A stretch of DNA of 64,000 nt, from NCBI GenBank assembly GCA_021234155.1, contig JAJEKV010000041.1, forward strand, positions 4,890,829 to 4,954,828, read 5' to 3'. The DNA comes from Isoetes taiwanensis. Its lineage: Eukaryota; Streptophyta; Lycopodiopsida; Isoetales; Isoetaceae. Shown piece by piece: positions 1 through 11,707 of the stretch (positions are counted from its first letter, which is position 1; the number at the start of each line of letters is the position of its first letter). The notes beneath the pieces were generated by a model. That model was not told the origin of the DNA. It made no database searches and saw only the letters and a list, made by a program, of their open reading frames with translations. The translations under genes were made by a program, and so were the position numbers.

Positions 1-75
1 TGGACTGGGCCGGTCCGTGCGGACGGATAAAGGAACAAACCGCGCTTGCGTTCTTTCGCCGGGTCAGGACGCTGG

Positions 76-255
76 ACTTCTCCATTTCTCCATTCCATTT
101 CCATTTCCATTCCATTCCATTCCACTAATTCCATTCCATGGCAGCCACTCCATGAGAGACTAATTCTCATCCACCCCCCCTCCATTTCCATTCCATTCCT
201 TCCATTTCCCTCCATTCCCTCCATTTCCCATTTGTCTTCATTCTTTCCATCAGTT
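76..255. repeat. CCATT/TTCCA low-complexity tract
   Basis: The stretch is dominated by degenerate CCATT and CCATTT words in near-tandem order. A smaller tract of the same kind lies at about 640-705. The open frames across it translate to serine/proline/isoleucine-rich runs that reflect the repeat, not a protein. Seen directly; no function inferred. Confidence 0.75.
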
Positions 256-957
256 CTGCATTGCTGTCCGAAATGGGTCTTCTTCATTGGGCTGGGCTTC
301 CCCTCTTCATTCTATTGTTCTCCGTGCCTGGCCCACTCCACTCCATCCCGAGAGACCCTTCCCGGCTGGCGTCCGTCCTCTCCGCCGCGGGACTGAAGCA
401 GTTCGGCACGAAGTTCGCTGGGATTCCGGCGCTTCCGGAACCGCCAGCGCCAGAAGTCTCATGAACTTCGCTGGCATTTCAGCAGCGCCCTGGATCATTC
501 AATTGGGACCTCGCAATTTCACCTCTTCGGGTTTGGATTACTCGTCTTCAGGCGGAACCTACTTCCATTTCTCGCCCTAAAAAGCAGAGACGTTTTCGCC
601 ATTTTGCGCGTTGCATTACCGTGGCAATGTTTCTCTTCCTTCTTCCATTCCATTTGTCCCTGTTCCCTTTCCATTCCTTCTTCCATTTCCTTCCATTTCA
701 GACGATCACTATTCCCCTATAAGTCTATGATTATTTATGGTGTTTTTCTATTCAGGTGATCTTCTAATTCACTTTTATGTTCAATTCTTTTCTTTAGGTC
801 TTGACTGCTGTCCATCTCATGCATTGGTCTTTCTTTCAATTCCTGAACATTTTTTAGGTTCTTTTGAGTTCAGCTGGGTTTACGCACCCGTCGTTTGGAT
901 CCCTGCTGCCGAAAGCCGCCTGGGCAATATTTCCTGCTAAGCTCTCGGGAATAAAAA
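256..957. other. No gene recognised
   Basis: Apart from a few more TTCCA words near 640-705 I see no coding, RNA or element signature here. Short open frames have no recognisable motif. Confidence 0.6.
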
Positions 958-3105
958 CTTCTCATTCATCTCGATGATTTTCTACAATAATTAGCAGATG
1001 ATTCGTGCCCACTTACAGCTCAAATTCCACGAAAATAAAGGGAAAATCAATTATCACATTGTGGACCAAAACATTTTCATCCTGGTAATTTCGGTGGCTG
1101 GAAGCGAGATCAACGGATTAAAAATCCCTCACTCTTCGGTTTTCGAGGAAAAACCCTAGTGGATAAGCCTTCGCAAGGGGCTTGACAAATGTAAGGCATA
1201 GAAATCGCTTCCAAAAACTCCCTCGCGATGGAGAAGTCGAACGGATGACGCCGCCAACCCGTGACCTCCTCAAGTATTACCAACACAAATAAACGATAAA
1301 CACAAACATACCGAGGATAGCATCACCCGTGGTGGAAAAGCATCACCACCGGGTGGAAGAAAAAAACATGATAAAATGAAATTTGTGCACAATACAATAA
1401 ACAAAGAAGGGTAGAGGCGAGAAAGGACATGCCCATGATGTAAACGTAAAATGGGCCAAACCAAGCAGAAGAAGCCCCCCCCTTCGAAACAATTCAAAGA
1501 GAATAAGGTACGCTAAGAAGAGGAAGCCCGATGAGACGTTGATGCAACCACGCCTAAAAATAGCGAAACCCTAACCGTAAAGGGCATGCATTCTAGAATG
1601 TCGATCCGATGTGTCGGATCGATGCGCGATTGTCTTCCTTATGTGTCCGCGGAAGCATCACTTTTGCATCACTTTCTAAATTAATTGATGTCTTATTTCA
1701 TCTTGTGCATGCAAATTATTAAGATTCTAGAATGGGACTCGCATGAAACCAACAAACCGCCCGATAGATAGGCTTCTCATTCATCTCAGCCAGATTTTCT
1801 ACAATGATAGTGGGTAGCCGCACACATCTACGCTACCCACCTAACAATAAAGGGAAAATCCAATTATATCATTTGGACCCCAAAAATATAATGCTAACAG
1901 ATGTTTTGGTTGGTGTACCTCGCCGAAAGCTTATCAACGGGATTAAAAACCACCTCGCCCTTTCGGTTTTAGAGGAAAAACCCTAGTGATAAACCTTCGG
2001 CAAGGGGCTTAGACAAACGCAAAGGCGTAGAAATCGCCCCCCAAAACCCAATCAATGGAGAAGTCGAAACGTCTACCGCCGCCAACCTCGCACTGCACAT
2101 CATCAACACCAAAAAAACAAAACAAAACAAACCTCCCGAGTGGAGGGGCTGATTCTACGCGTGCCCACGCGACAAACATAATAAACAAAGAAGGGGAGGA
2201 GGAGGCGGGTTCAAAGAGAAATAGGTAATCTGGCGAGAGAGAAGAGGAAGCCCGATGAGACGTTGATGCGTAAACGCCCTAAAATAGCGAACTCCCAACT
2301 GAATCCGCATGCCGCCGCGATGCATGTAAAATATAGCATGCTCGTCCCCATTCTAGAATGGCGATCCGGATGTCTCCTGATCGATGGGATTCTAGAATGG
2401 GACTCGCGATGAAACCAACAAACCGCCCGGTACCAAAGGACTTCCTTACAAACCAGGGATCGAGGACGGAGGTCACAGGGATCTAAGGCTAAAGGCCGGA
2501 AAAGGACAAAGATGAAAGAAAACGCCAATTACAAACCAAGCAGGAAGAAGCCCCTCCCCCGCCTGAAAAAACAATTCAAAGAGAAATAGGTACCGCTGAG
2601 AGAGAAGAGGAAGCGCCGATGAGACATTGATGCGTAAACGCCTAAAAATAGCGTAACTCCCCAACTGAATCCGCATGCGCCTCGCATGCATGCAAATAAC
2701 ATACTCGCCCCATTCTAGAATGGCGATCCGATGTCTCGGACGATGGGATTCTAGAATGGGACTCGCGATGAAACCAACAAACCGCCTCAATACCAAAGGA
2801 CTTCCTTACAAACTAGGATCGAGGACGGAGGTCACGGGACGGCGGCTAAAGGCCTAGAAAAGGACAAAGATGAAAGAAACGCCAATTGGCCAAACCAAGG
2901 AAGAAGCCCTCCCCTCGCCTCGAAAACAATTCAAAGAGAAATAGGTACTCTTGAGAGAAGAGGAAGCCGATGAGACGTTGATGCGTAAACGCCTAAAATA
3001 GCTTAACTCCCAACTGTAACGGGCATGCGCCACCGCATGCATGCAAAACATGCATGCTCGCCCCATTCTAGAATGGCGATCCGATGTCTCGGATCGATGG
3101 GATTT
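958..3105. repeat. Satellite-like tandem array with a larger upstream unit
   Basis: A landmark beginning CATTCTAGAATGGCGATCC starts at 2349, 2711 and 3064, giving units of 362 and 353 bp. The units share a long common sequence, including ACTCGCGATGAAACCAAC and a GATGAGACGTTGATGCGTAAA-like stretch. Upstream the array is longer-period: a TTCTCATTCATCTC landmark occurs at 958 and 1773 (815 bp), and the CATTCTAGAATG landmark at 1589 and 2349 (760 bp). It seems a composite unit lost about 400 bp to give the shorter unit. The last copy stops abruptly near 3105. Short open frames inside are repeat artefacts. Confidence 0.85.
3063..3096. other. Palindrome plus hairpin core of the satellite unit
   Basis: Positions 3063-3076 read CCATTCTAGAATGG, a perfect 14-bp palindrome. 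Positions 3077-3096 read CGATCCGA, TGTC, TCGGATCG, a perfect 8-bp stem with a 4-nt loop. The same core recurs, more or less mutated, near 1589, 2349 and 2711. What it does is unknown. Confidence 0.8.
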
Positions 3106-3372
3106 TATATTTTATATATGTTGTCTTCTTTGATCCATTTGCATGTTGAATTTGCCGATGTGCAGATTTTATCTTTACCATTCTTAATGTCATGGTTGGC
3201 ATTTGTTGTTCTTCATCCCCCCGCCTGTCCGATCAATGAAGCTACTCCATCCCCCGCCACAACCTTTTACTCCAACCCCGTGATTTCTGCTAGGTTTTAT
3301 TTTTATTTTTATTGAGGGAAAAAATTCTTTAACAGGCCCCTCCCTCCCCCTCCCCAAACAAAAAAAAAAAAA
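3106..3372. other. No gene; A/T-rich junction
   Basis: Contains a TTTTA-type run near 3290 and a poly(A) run ending near 3373, directly before the duplicated gene begins. Nothing else recognised. Confidence 0.55.
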
Positions 3373-3373
3373 A

Positions 3374-4700
3374 CAATTGTGCAATTCTAGCTTGTCCACG
3401 TGTTAATGTCATTTGATGTTGATTTCAACCTTTAGATCTATAATTTATGCATCTACGGCTAAGATAATTCAAAATCCTTGAAAATCACCTCTGGTGGTTG
3501 TAGAAATTTCGAGGGGGGCTTTGGTAGGAATGTCGAGGGCTTGCGATCAACTCGGAGGGTTTGAAGGGCGATCTTTCCCGTGTTTAAAATCGTTAGTAGA
3601 CCTTAGATATTTCTCATGATTTTGTACACGAGGTTCCTTTGGAAGATTGTAAGCTTTGAGCACACCTACATCAAATGGAACTGCAAAGGCTGTTTAAGGC
3701 CCATCTCATCGATCCTAATTTGCCATGTGAGCTCGCAGTATTAAGAGAGGTAGGAGCTCCTGAATGTTCTCATAAGCGTGGCACTTGTTATGCCGCATGC
3801 TTAAGCTATGGTGTGTCCCTGATCCTACTACAAGGTGTGGCCTCTTGCATTCATCTTATTCCAGCCCTCTTTCAATGGTGTTGATAGAAAAAAGCCGAGG
3901 ATCTTATAGGAGATGTTGTAGAGGAATTAGACCATCCTCATTATGTGTTGTAAAATGTTCCAAGATAAAAGAAAAATGGTGTAGGCGCTTTTGAGAAATG
4001 TGAGGCCATTGATAGAGTATTATACCAAATTGAAGGTATTGTAGTCTTGCACGTAAAAAACAAGCGTAGATATCGATTCCTCGCCGCCTTATTGTTATTT
4101 TTCTTATCCTCACCATCATGGCAGATTTTGCTGATCAACTTCATAGTTGGCAAGATATGATGTTTGATTATCTGGATGGGAAGTTTGATTTTCAGGCTAA
4201 TAATTACAAAACTTTGGCTAGGAGACGTAGTGCCAGGGTTATGGATGCATTATCTTTCTAAGATGGGTGCTTTGGTAACAATTTTCCTTAGGGAAGATGA
4301 GCACATATTGCAAGGGCAGGAAAGGAAAGAGAACTTGTTTTTCTAGACTTGAATCAAATTAAGGCCAGAAGTTTGTACCTTAAAACTCTAAGTTCTGATG
4401 TGGATCATCAAGATAGCTTAGACTATTTTGGTTCTCTTCTTATGGAGGCTTGCAAATACAATCCATAGATAACCTCATTTGGTTCTCACACATATTCATT
4501 TATCTAAGGAAAGTTTTGAGGATGCTATGTCTTGCCCGTTTACTCTTTCAGTCAATTGCTTTCTTAAGATAGGAGATAGTACACTACTGGCTGAGGGTTC
4601 ATGGATACAAGCGTTCTTCGTAACCCTTTTATTCGGTTAGTTATTCCAGGCAAAGCTTATTGTGTTATCCTTCATCTGCATGGATTGATAAAAATATCCT
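3374..4700 (+). pseudogene. DUF6817-like plant protein, copy 1 (decayed)
   Basis: First copy of a head-to-tail duplicated gene. Decoded in pieces it gives LIDPNLPCELAVLREVGAPE, then a GDVVEEL block, MADFADQLHSWQDMMFD, a NYKTL/WLGDVVPGLWMHYLS block, and a C-terminal TPR-like EEPH...SFEDAMSC block. From memory this order (an L-R-x-V-G-x-P-E start, a GVY-LLK-W core, HSSYSNSY, then MADF-DQL and a TPR-like tail) matches a plant family annotated with DUF6817; its function is not known to me. The copy has stops, frameshifts and a deletion within the CY(EHLFGVY)R core. It is the only copy whose two halves are still joined, so it shows what the split copy looked like. Confidence 0.62.
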
Positions 4701-5256
4701 ACAACAATTTGTGCAATTCTAGATTGTCCTCGTGTTATACCACGTCATTTCATGTTGATTTCAACCATTAGATATGCATCTATGGCTAAGATAATTCAAA
4801 AATCCTTGAAAATCACCTCTGATGGTTGTAGAAATTTCGAGGGGGGCTTTGGTAGGAATGTCGAGGGCTTGCAAGCAACTGGAGGGGTTGAAGGGCACAT
4901 CTTTCCCAGGTTTAAAAGCATTGGTGGACCTTAGATCTTTCTCATGATTTTGTACACGAGCTTCCTTGGAAGATTTTAAGCTTGAGCACACCGGCGATCA
5001 AATGGAACCGAAAGGCTATTTTCAAGGCCAATCTCATTGATCCAAATTTGCCATCTGAGCTCACCGTATTAAGAGAGGTAGGAGCTCCTGAATGTTTTTG
5101 TAAGCATGGCACTTGTTATGAACATCTTTTCGGAGTATACCGCATGCTTAAGCTATGGTATGTCCCTGGTCCTATTACAAGGTGTGGCCGCTTGCATTCA
5201 TCTTATTCCAATTCTTATGTCCATTTAGCCCTCTTTCAATGGTGTTGATAGAAAAA
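4693..5256 (+). pseudogene. DUF6817-like gene, copy 2, 5' half only
   Basis: This is about 90% the same as 3374-3890 by eye and follows copy 1 head to tail. It keeps LREVGAPECFCKHGTCYEHL followed by FGVYRMLKLW and HSSYSNSYVHLALFQ, better preserved than copy 1. Homology stops dead at 5256, after GATAGAAAAA. The next base begins Helitron sequence on the opposite strand. The matching 3' half of a DUF6817 copy is at 15341-16212 on the minus strand and starts at the homologous position, missing only about six bases. The most economical reading is a gene cut by an inversion breakpoint. Confidence 0.68.
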
Positions 5257-6997
5257 GTGGCAGTCCTCTTTTTTGAAACTCATTAATGCTTTAGGCTTTC
5301 CAAATATATGTTCCTGAAGCACATCATACAAAAATGATTTTAGTTTCGTTTGAAATACACATGCAACCAAGTCGGATCGATTATTTGGTGATTGTGCCAC
5401 TTTCAAATTATCCTTGATTTTTGAATAATTTGTGTTGCATGTGAATGTGATGAATATATCAGCTTTTCCAAATCTTCGTATGAGAGCAATAGAGTCTTGG
5501 TAATTTTGATTCAAATTTCTTGCACTTCCATTGAATGTTGATGGAAAAATTACCAACTTACCAGAAGTTATTCCTTCATGTTCAGCTTCGTGTTTGACGT
5601 AATGAGGCCCTCATACATTTCAAAGTGCAATTTCTTTTGGTTTGTTTTAAGAAAGTACAAATTGTTAGCTTCAATGCTTGCATATGCGTCAACGATGTAT
5701 TCTTGTGTCAGTTTACCAGCGCTCAAGAAGGGGTTGAAAGCAAACTTCAAAATGTTTTTTTGTGTTTTTTTGTGCACTGCCAATCGATATGAATAATAAT
5801 GAAGCATTATGACGTTCTCACGTCTTCTTGTGTTTGATATTCCAAGTTCTTTTGCTTTTTTCATTCCAATGTGCCATCCATCATCTCCACATGGTAACAA
5901 TATTGGATATGTTAAGGCATGGAACGAAGTGTGATAGGTATGTTCTTCAAGCCGCCTCCTCTATAGTGTATGCCTATATCTTGATTGAATGGAGGCTCTC
6001 CTTCAGGGTTTAAAAATATTACCGCCACTCCATTTTCAAATGATGGATTATATCTACGAGGGCCCATGTTGTTTCGTTGTCTAGTGAAATATCTACTTTT
6101 GCATTAGCTAATTGAGCATTCTCTTCAGCTTCATACATCATTTTAAGAGCTTCTGCAAATGGCTTGATAGTTCTCAATTCTTCATCGAGTGTTTTTTAAA
6201 GTTTTGGGTCACAATATGCATTTTGTAGATTTTGTGCTTGTTCGATACTTGCATATTCTGTGTCTAGAATATATAATTGGGCATATTTTGGTTTCTCACC
6301 AGGGTTGGGTTGTGCTGCACCAATTCTATGGTATACTTATCCATGGATCTTGAAACAATATGGGCCTTGGCTATTGAATTGCTCTATATTAGCTCCGAAT
6401 GATGCAAACGCCAATGCACTGTTGTATGTTCTGATGTGTCTTTTAAGTTCCTTTGGTTTTGTACGCTGACCAGTTAGCAAATTATATAATATTTGTGGCA
6501 TTTCTTGCAATGAAGAAGGATGTACCTTGCCTTTTCGACAACATTTGGTGCCATCATCATTGAATTTAACTGCATCACATAAGCTGCACGGCTGGTTCAA
6601 TTCTCCGGAATGATGACGATGCACAGGGACTGGACCAATATTTGTTCTAGCTATTTTGTAAGTCAAGGGATTTTCTCTGCCACTTTGTTTTTGACGTATT
6701 TGTTCTCGTAATCTTATGGCTTGTGCTTGTTCGGTTTCCAATTCTTGTATCCTAAGTCGTATTGCTTTTGTTATGCACACTTCTTTAGCCTATGGAATCG
6801 TTCTTCATCAGTTTCCATTGCATGGGCTTTCGCTCGTAATTGTCTCTTTTGTGAAGCATCGTCTTGTAGTTTAATTTGGCTTTCATTCGTTGTTCGCTTT
6901 GCAAGCATTTGTTCCCTCCTAATATGATATTTTTTTCTTCACTTGTCAGTCTTTCTTGTTGTTCTTGCATAGTTTCCTCACATTGTCTTCGTGGCAT
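5257..6997 (-). mobile_element. Helitron Rep N-terminal half, cut at the HUH motif
   Basis: Read on the minus strand from 6997. A charged N-terminal region is followed by a Cys cluster (CSLCDAVKFNDDGTKCC), then GPYCFKIHGQVYHRIGAAQP and PGEKPKYAQLYILD. After a decayed middle come a YIVDAYASIEANNL region and the Helitron_like_N core (DSIALIRRFGKADIFITFTC, then IFGKPKAL). A shifted frame ends in EFQKRGLPH, the motif just before the catalytic H-x-H of Helitron Rep, and there the match ends at 5257. Stops and frameshifts make it dead. Its continuation is at 16213 on the plus strand, so the element is split, not simply truncated. Confidence 0.82.
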
Positions 6998-7667
6998 TTT
7001 TTATTTTCGTAAGTTGTTTTGATTCGTCTACATATTAAAATCAATTTGGAACTGTCAAAATGTAGTGACATAAAACAAAAGCAAATTGGATGGGTTTAAT
7101 ATTAGTTGATTAGTATAACATTACTATAATGCAGAATAGTTAGAATACAATTATAATGTTTAAAGTGCAATCTAAAGGTAGAACATTAAAAGGTTTGTTT
7201 GAAAACATTAAAGGTTTCCTCAACATTACCATGTTGAACATAACCAATAACTATAGGTTGGATAGTGTGGTAACTCATTGTCTCTTATATTGCGTCTTAT
7301 CTTGGAAGTAGAATCTATAGTCTGTTGTATTGCACGAGATGATTGAAAGTATTAGTAAGTATGCTTCTGTTGTGCAAGCTTGTCAAAGAATTGCCTATTG
7401 TGGCATCATATTACTGTTTCTACAGTAAGGTATTTGTCAATCATTGCCCCTCACCCTTCAAAACCACTCTAATTGGATCCCAATGCTTGTTGACCATCAT
7501 GTTTGCAGGATGCAAAATCTAATGTTCCAAATGAGTCTTGGAAATGCCATGTATTATTGGAATCTTTCAGAGAGGTGCCAATGGCCTATATGTTGGATAA
7601 TTTCATGTGTAACAAAACACACATAGTGATCATTGAATATCAAATTAGCTTATGTGCATCTCCCTTC
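6998..7667. other. No gene; half of a direct repeat
   Basis: A block at about 7259-7362 (landmark TTGTCTCTTATATTG) recurs at about 7913-8012. No coding signature was recognised at 7363-7667. Confidence 0.5.
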
Positions 7668-8430
7668 ATAGCCATTATGGTATCCATGCCTTTTGCCACA
7701 TCTCATACATATTGATGAGAGTTGCTAAACTAATAGATGCTTATACGTGAAGCTAAATGTAACATACATTCCAAATAACCATCTGCAATTGCTACATAAG
7801 TGAGATTTCGATTGCTCACTATTCCTAGATCCCCATTTTTTGCATACATATCAGTCAACATTTCAAAACACCAAGGTATGTCGATGTGCTTGGTCTGACA
7901 TTTTCAATGTGCGTTGTCTCTTATATTGTGTCTTACCCTGGAAGTAGAATCTATAGTCTATGTTTGTATTGCAGGAGACGATTGAAGGTATTAATAAGTA
8001 TGCTTCTATTATGGTATCCATGTCTTTTGCCACATCTCATACATATTGATGAGAGCATTTGCTAACAACAATGTTATAGATTGCTTCTTAGAAAACAATT
8101 CTGAATGGAACTTAATAACTTTTGCGTGCAAGTTCATAGGTTGTATTGACTTGCTGATATCTAAACCAACACCTGCAATTGCTACAAAAGTGAGATTTCA
8201 ATTGCTCACTATTCCTAAATCCCCAACTTTTTGCATACGTATCGGTCAACATTTTGAAACACCAAGGTATGTTGACGTGCTTGGTCAATGTGCATGTTCT
8301 CATAACTACTTAAAGCAAGTTTGTGTTGCCATTTTAGTGTACTCCAAATGGCTCCTCAAAGTTACACTCTTTCCATGCATGTCAATGACCATGTTTCCTA
8401 CAACTATATCATCTTGCGAACACTATAGAT
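7668..8430 (-). pseudogene. PLS-type PPR gene fragment, internally duplicated
   Basis: On the minus strand, about 8000-8215 reads LTFVAIAGVGLDISKSIQ, then LHAKVIKFHSELFSKK and LLLANALINMY. This is the pattern of a PLS-class PPR protein: T-F-V-x-x-L-x-A-C, then (I)HA-x-V-I-K, then (G)NALI-x-MY. The reading frame breaks right after ALINMY. A second, shorter copy of the same region lies at 7670-7900, lacking the centre, so the fragment was duplicated and then decayed. No full-length frame exists. Such proteins normally act in organelle RNA processing; this one cannot. Confidence 0.5.
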
Positions 8431-8513
8431 GATCTACTCATGAATAGATGTTCCTGCTTTACAGCACACAAACAGGCCAAATATGATCTTATCTGGTTCA
8501 AGACCTTATCTCC

Positions 8514-9680
8514 TTGCAAAATAGAAGAAGGAAAAGAGGCCAGAACCAAGTCATAAGATTTGTTGAACCAAGTACCTCTATACAGTTTATACAGGCTATC
8601 GAGGTTCGAAAAGATGAGGAGGTTATGATCGTACAAACTAAAAGCATGAATGAGTCCAATATGCATGCTGAAGCAAGCACACCTATTCCCAATAGAGTGC
8701 CACCTCTACAGACACCTGCTGGGGCACCTTCTCAGATGATAGCTCCATCTCCATAACAAAGGTATGGTAAGAAGGATCAAGATCTTGATGAGGTAGATAT
8801 CTTGCTCAAAAACTCCAAAGTAATTGTAGATCTCTTTACCTTGTTGAAGATTGCACCTACTTATAGGAAATGAATGCTTTAACAAACCAATTGTGATGAG
8901 CCAATGGCTCATGTGAGTTTTGCTAATGCAACTAACCTTGTTTTAGCACAGAATGAAGAAGATCTTAGGGCATTCATGTGTTCAGCCATATTGGGGGGTT
9001 ACACTTTCTCAAATTTCTTACTGGATGGTGGATCCCCTCTAAATATTATGCCCTACCATATTACGAAGAAATGTGGTCTTGAAGTAGATAAGAAAGCTTC
9101 TGTACTATTGAGATCATTTTATAATGCTAAGACTGCCTCTACTGGAGTGATGATCAAAGTGCCTGTCAACACAGAAGGCATAATTGTTGCTGCCAATTTT
9201 ATTGTTGTAGCTTTTGAAGATGTTAAAGAGGAACCTGATATTTATGACTTGTTGCTGGGAAGGAGATGGATGTCTACTGTAGATGCCAGGCCAATGTGGT
9301 CTCAAGGGAAATGCACCATCTCCAATGGATCTCAAATTGCTACCATCTACAATCAGGATGGCTCTTATGGTTCCAAAGAAGAGGTAAACTTTGTAAAAGA
9401 AATGCTAATCGAGGAACCTTTGGGATCTTACAGGTTGGCAGGTACAAGGACAAGGAAATATGAGGTGATTTCCTTAGTCATGGGTTGTGCCCTTCCTAGC
9501 AAGCAAGGGCCATCTGGATTTTTGTGGTCTGATGGAGGCTTTTCCAAAAAATTAAATGTTGCATCATCTGCTGCTATTTTAAAAGATTCTTCCAATAAAT
9601 TTCTAGTTAACGTAGGAAGGATTTATCCTCAAGTTACTTCTAATGCTATTTGGAAAAGATTCCCAATTCTCCTTGCATAA
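8514..9680 (+). mobile_element. Ty3/gypsy gag-protease fragment
   Basis: Positions 8904-9680 are an open 258-codon frame. Near its residues 30-60 it has AFMCSAILGGYTFSNFLLDG followed by GSPLNIMPY, a retropepsin active-site region (DGGS, a variant common in plant gypsy proteases). YDLLLGRRWMS follows later, where gypsy proteases have an I-L-G-x-x-W motif. The piece upstream (8514-8880) ends in a LFTLLKIAPTYRK-like segment, comparable to the linker before the protease in gypsy polyproteins, with stops between. No reverse transcriptase, integrase or LTR follows, and sequence changes to a copia relic on the other strand after 9756. Confidence 0.7.
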
Positions 9681-11134
9681 AACTTTAATTTATTTCCAAG
9701 AAAAATAGTACATGTTTTTGAATAAAAATAACTCTCAGATCCAAGATCCACGAGTTGACTAACTGAACTTAAAATTTTGACTATAGTTGGAACCACGTAA
9801 GACATCTTCTATATTCACTACATTTCCTTCAAGATCGTTGAGCTGCAACAATCGCCTTGCTTCTATTTTCCGGATATCTCCATTTCCCACTTGTATGCTC
9901 CCGCATTTGTTGCAATCAAATCCTTGAGAAGATCGAGTAGTTTGAACTAATGATTTTTCAGCTCCACTATCAACTACAAGACCACCAAATTTTTTATTAG
10001 ATGCCTTTTCCCTTTGAATAATTGACAAAGCATAATTTACCTCATCTTCATCCTCATCATTTTCCCTTTTGTCTTCTTCTGACTCTTTAGCAACATATGC
10101 TCCTGCTGCACGTCTTCCTCCTCTGCCTCTATTAGTTGCAAATCTTCCTCCTCCGCTTGAGTTTCCCTTTACCTCTCCCTTTTCCATAATCTTTTGGTGT
10201 AGGACATTTTGAAGCTCAATCCCCTTTCCCCATAAAGTATAGCAATTAAATTCTCGAGCCAAGTTTTAGACAATTGTTTTTGAAGTGCCCTACTTCATGG
10301 CGGTGAAAGCGTGGTTTTTTCTTTTCTCCTTCATTTCTGAATTTTTTTTTTCCAAAGATATAATATTTCAGTTGACTCCTCCTCATCCTTCATGACTTTC
10401 GCTTGTTCAAACTCAGTTCTAAGAATGTTTTCAGCTTGCTCTCTCCGTGGATGCTAAAAAATCTATTCATTTCTAATAAAAAGGAATAGTGGAAACTAAA
10501 AAATCTATTCTCTGGAAGTAGCAACATTTCTAATAAAAAGGGATAGATTCTCATTTTCTGCTATTGATCTTGCTATGCCAGAATTTGATACCTTTCACTC
10601 AAATTTACTCCTGCTCCTCCCAAGTCAGCAATAATGTTATCAAACTTGTTCAAATTCATCATGTAATTTTAGCTTTCTTAATTCCTTTTCTAACAAATCA
10701 ATCTGTGAAGATGTTTTCTCCTCATAACGTTTTAAAAGAAAAGTCTACATTTCTCTAGCTGGCATATTTCTCAATTTCAACCTAATAGTGGGACTAACCT
10801 TAGATGGAATGAAGCCTTGAGCTTCCTTCTTCTTTGCATGGGTTGATTTTGCTGTCACAAAGCCTGAACTTCCTGCTCTTGCTGTATCTGAACCACCTTC
10901 AAAGCTGGTATCATTGGTACTAATAGCAGCAACATTAGTTTGATTGTTCAATGATCCTCCTACAACTGACTTTAATGTTGAGCTTGCATCCACCATCGGG
11001 CCGAGTTGCATATCCGTATGATCTACTAATTCCCACGTGTCTTCAACTTCAAGTATAGCCCGGTTCTCGCTATAAACATCCACATCATTAAGTAAGCCCG
11101 AAAGAAATCAAGCTAGACATGATAATAGTAACCT

Positions 11135-11146
11135 GCTCTGATACCA
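11135..11146 (-). promoter_or_regulatory. Copia primer binding site (tRNA-iMet)
   Basis: The minus strand reads TGGTATCAGAGC, the standard plant Ty1/copia primer binding site. It lies two bases inside the presumed LTR end. Confidence 0.85.
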
Positions 11147-11148
11147 AA

Positions 11149-11707
11149 TGTTAATTTAGAACAGAGACAATTCTTTAAAATTTGCTCCTATAGTCACACA
11201 ATCTTCTAACAATGATGTTTCAACTAGACTTCAAGCAAGAGAAGTGTAATTCATGGTTATGACCCTTGAGTATTTTTATTCTTGTATACCATTAATTTGA
11301 CCATTGAATTACTGACTGCTCGATTCACCGTGGCAACGAATTGACAAACCAATTAGCCTAAATTGTGGTTTAGGACTTAGGAACAGACACGATGCAATTC
11401 TCCAAACAACTGTATATGAATTTCTTGTATGTTCTGTACATTTAAACTCCACAGGTCGGGGCAATTCGACGGTTTAGGCTGGGTATTTGGTCGGTTACAG
11501 TAAACCGACATTTGAATATAAATTTCGCTCCAACTTTCTATCTTCTGAGATTATTTACATATAATATAATTTCAATGCAATTCGCCCTCAACATATAACC
11601 TATGCCCTTAGCATGCAACTTAGGGACAAGCTTATTTACACATGTGATGTCGATAGAGTTAGGGCAAACCATACAATTATTTGATGACCCTTGCTAATTT
11701 TCCAACA
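11149..11707 (-). repeat. Candidate 5' LTR of the copia fragment
   Basis: On the minus strand it would begin TGTTGGAAAATTAGC at 11707 and end TTAACA at 11149, next to the primer binding site. The ends are TG...CA and TGTT/AACA are inverted. The inner boundary is firm because of the PBS. The outer one is only the best TG-type end I could see, since no second LTR is present to align. Confidence 0.5.

Larger units (their letters stand above)
9757..11707 (-). mobile_element. Ty1/copia fragment: 5' LTR, PBS, gag, start of protease
   Basis: Read on the minus strand from 11707: a candidate LTR, then TGGTATCAGAGC (complementary to the 3' end of initiator tRNA-Met). Next is a gag region with VSPTIRLKLRNMPAREM and NKFDNIIADLGGAGVN-like segments and a damaged zinc-knuckle area (FNCYTLWGKG). 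The protease has LVVDSGAEKSL with the D-S-G triad, and near its end VNIEDVLRGSNYSQNFK, where copia proteases have V-L-x-x-P-x-x-x-x-N-L. The match ends in a stop at 9759. Frameshifts lie between gag blocks, and there is no integrase, RT or second LTR. It sits inside the inverted block. Confidence 0.75.

Noticed and set aside
46-396. 116-codon open frame at the left end
   Set aside because: It is the translation of the CCATT-type repeat.
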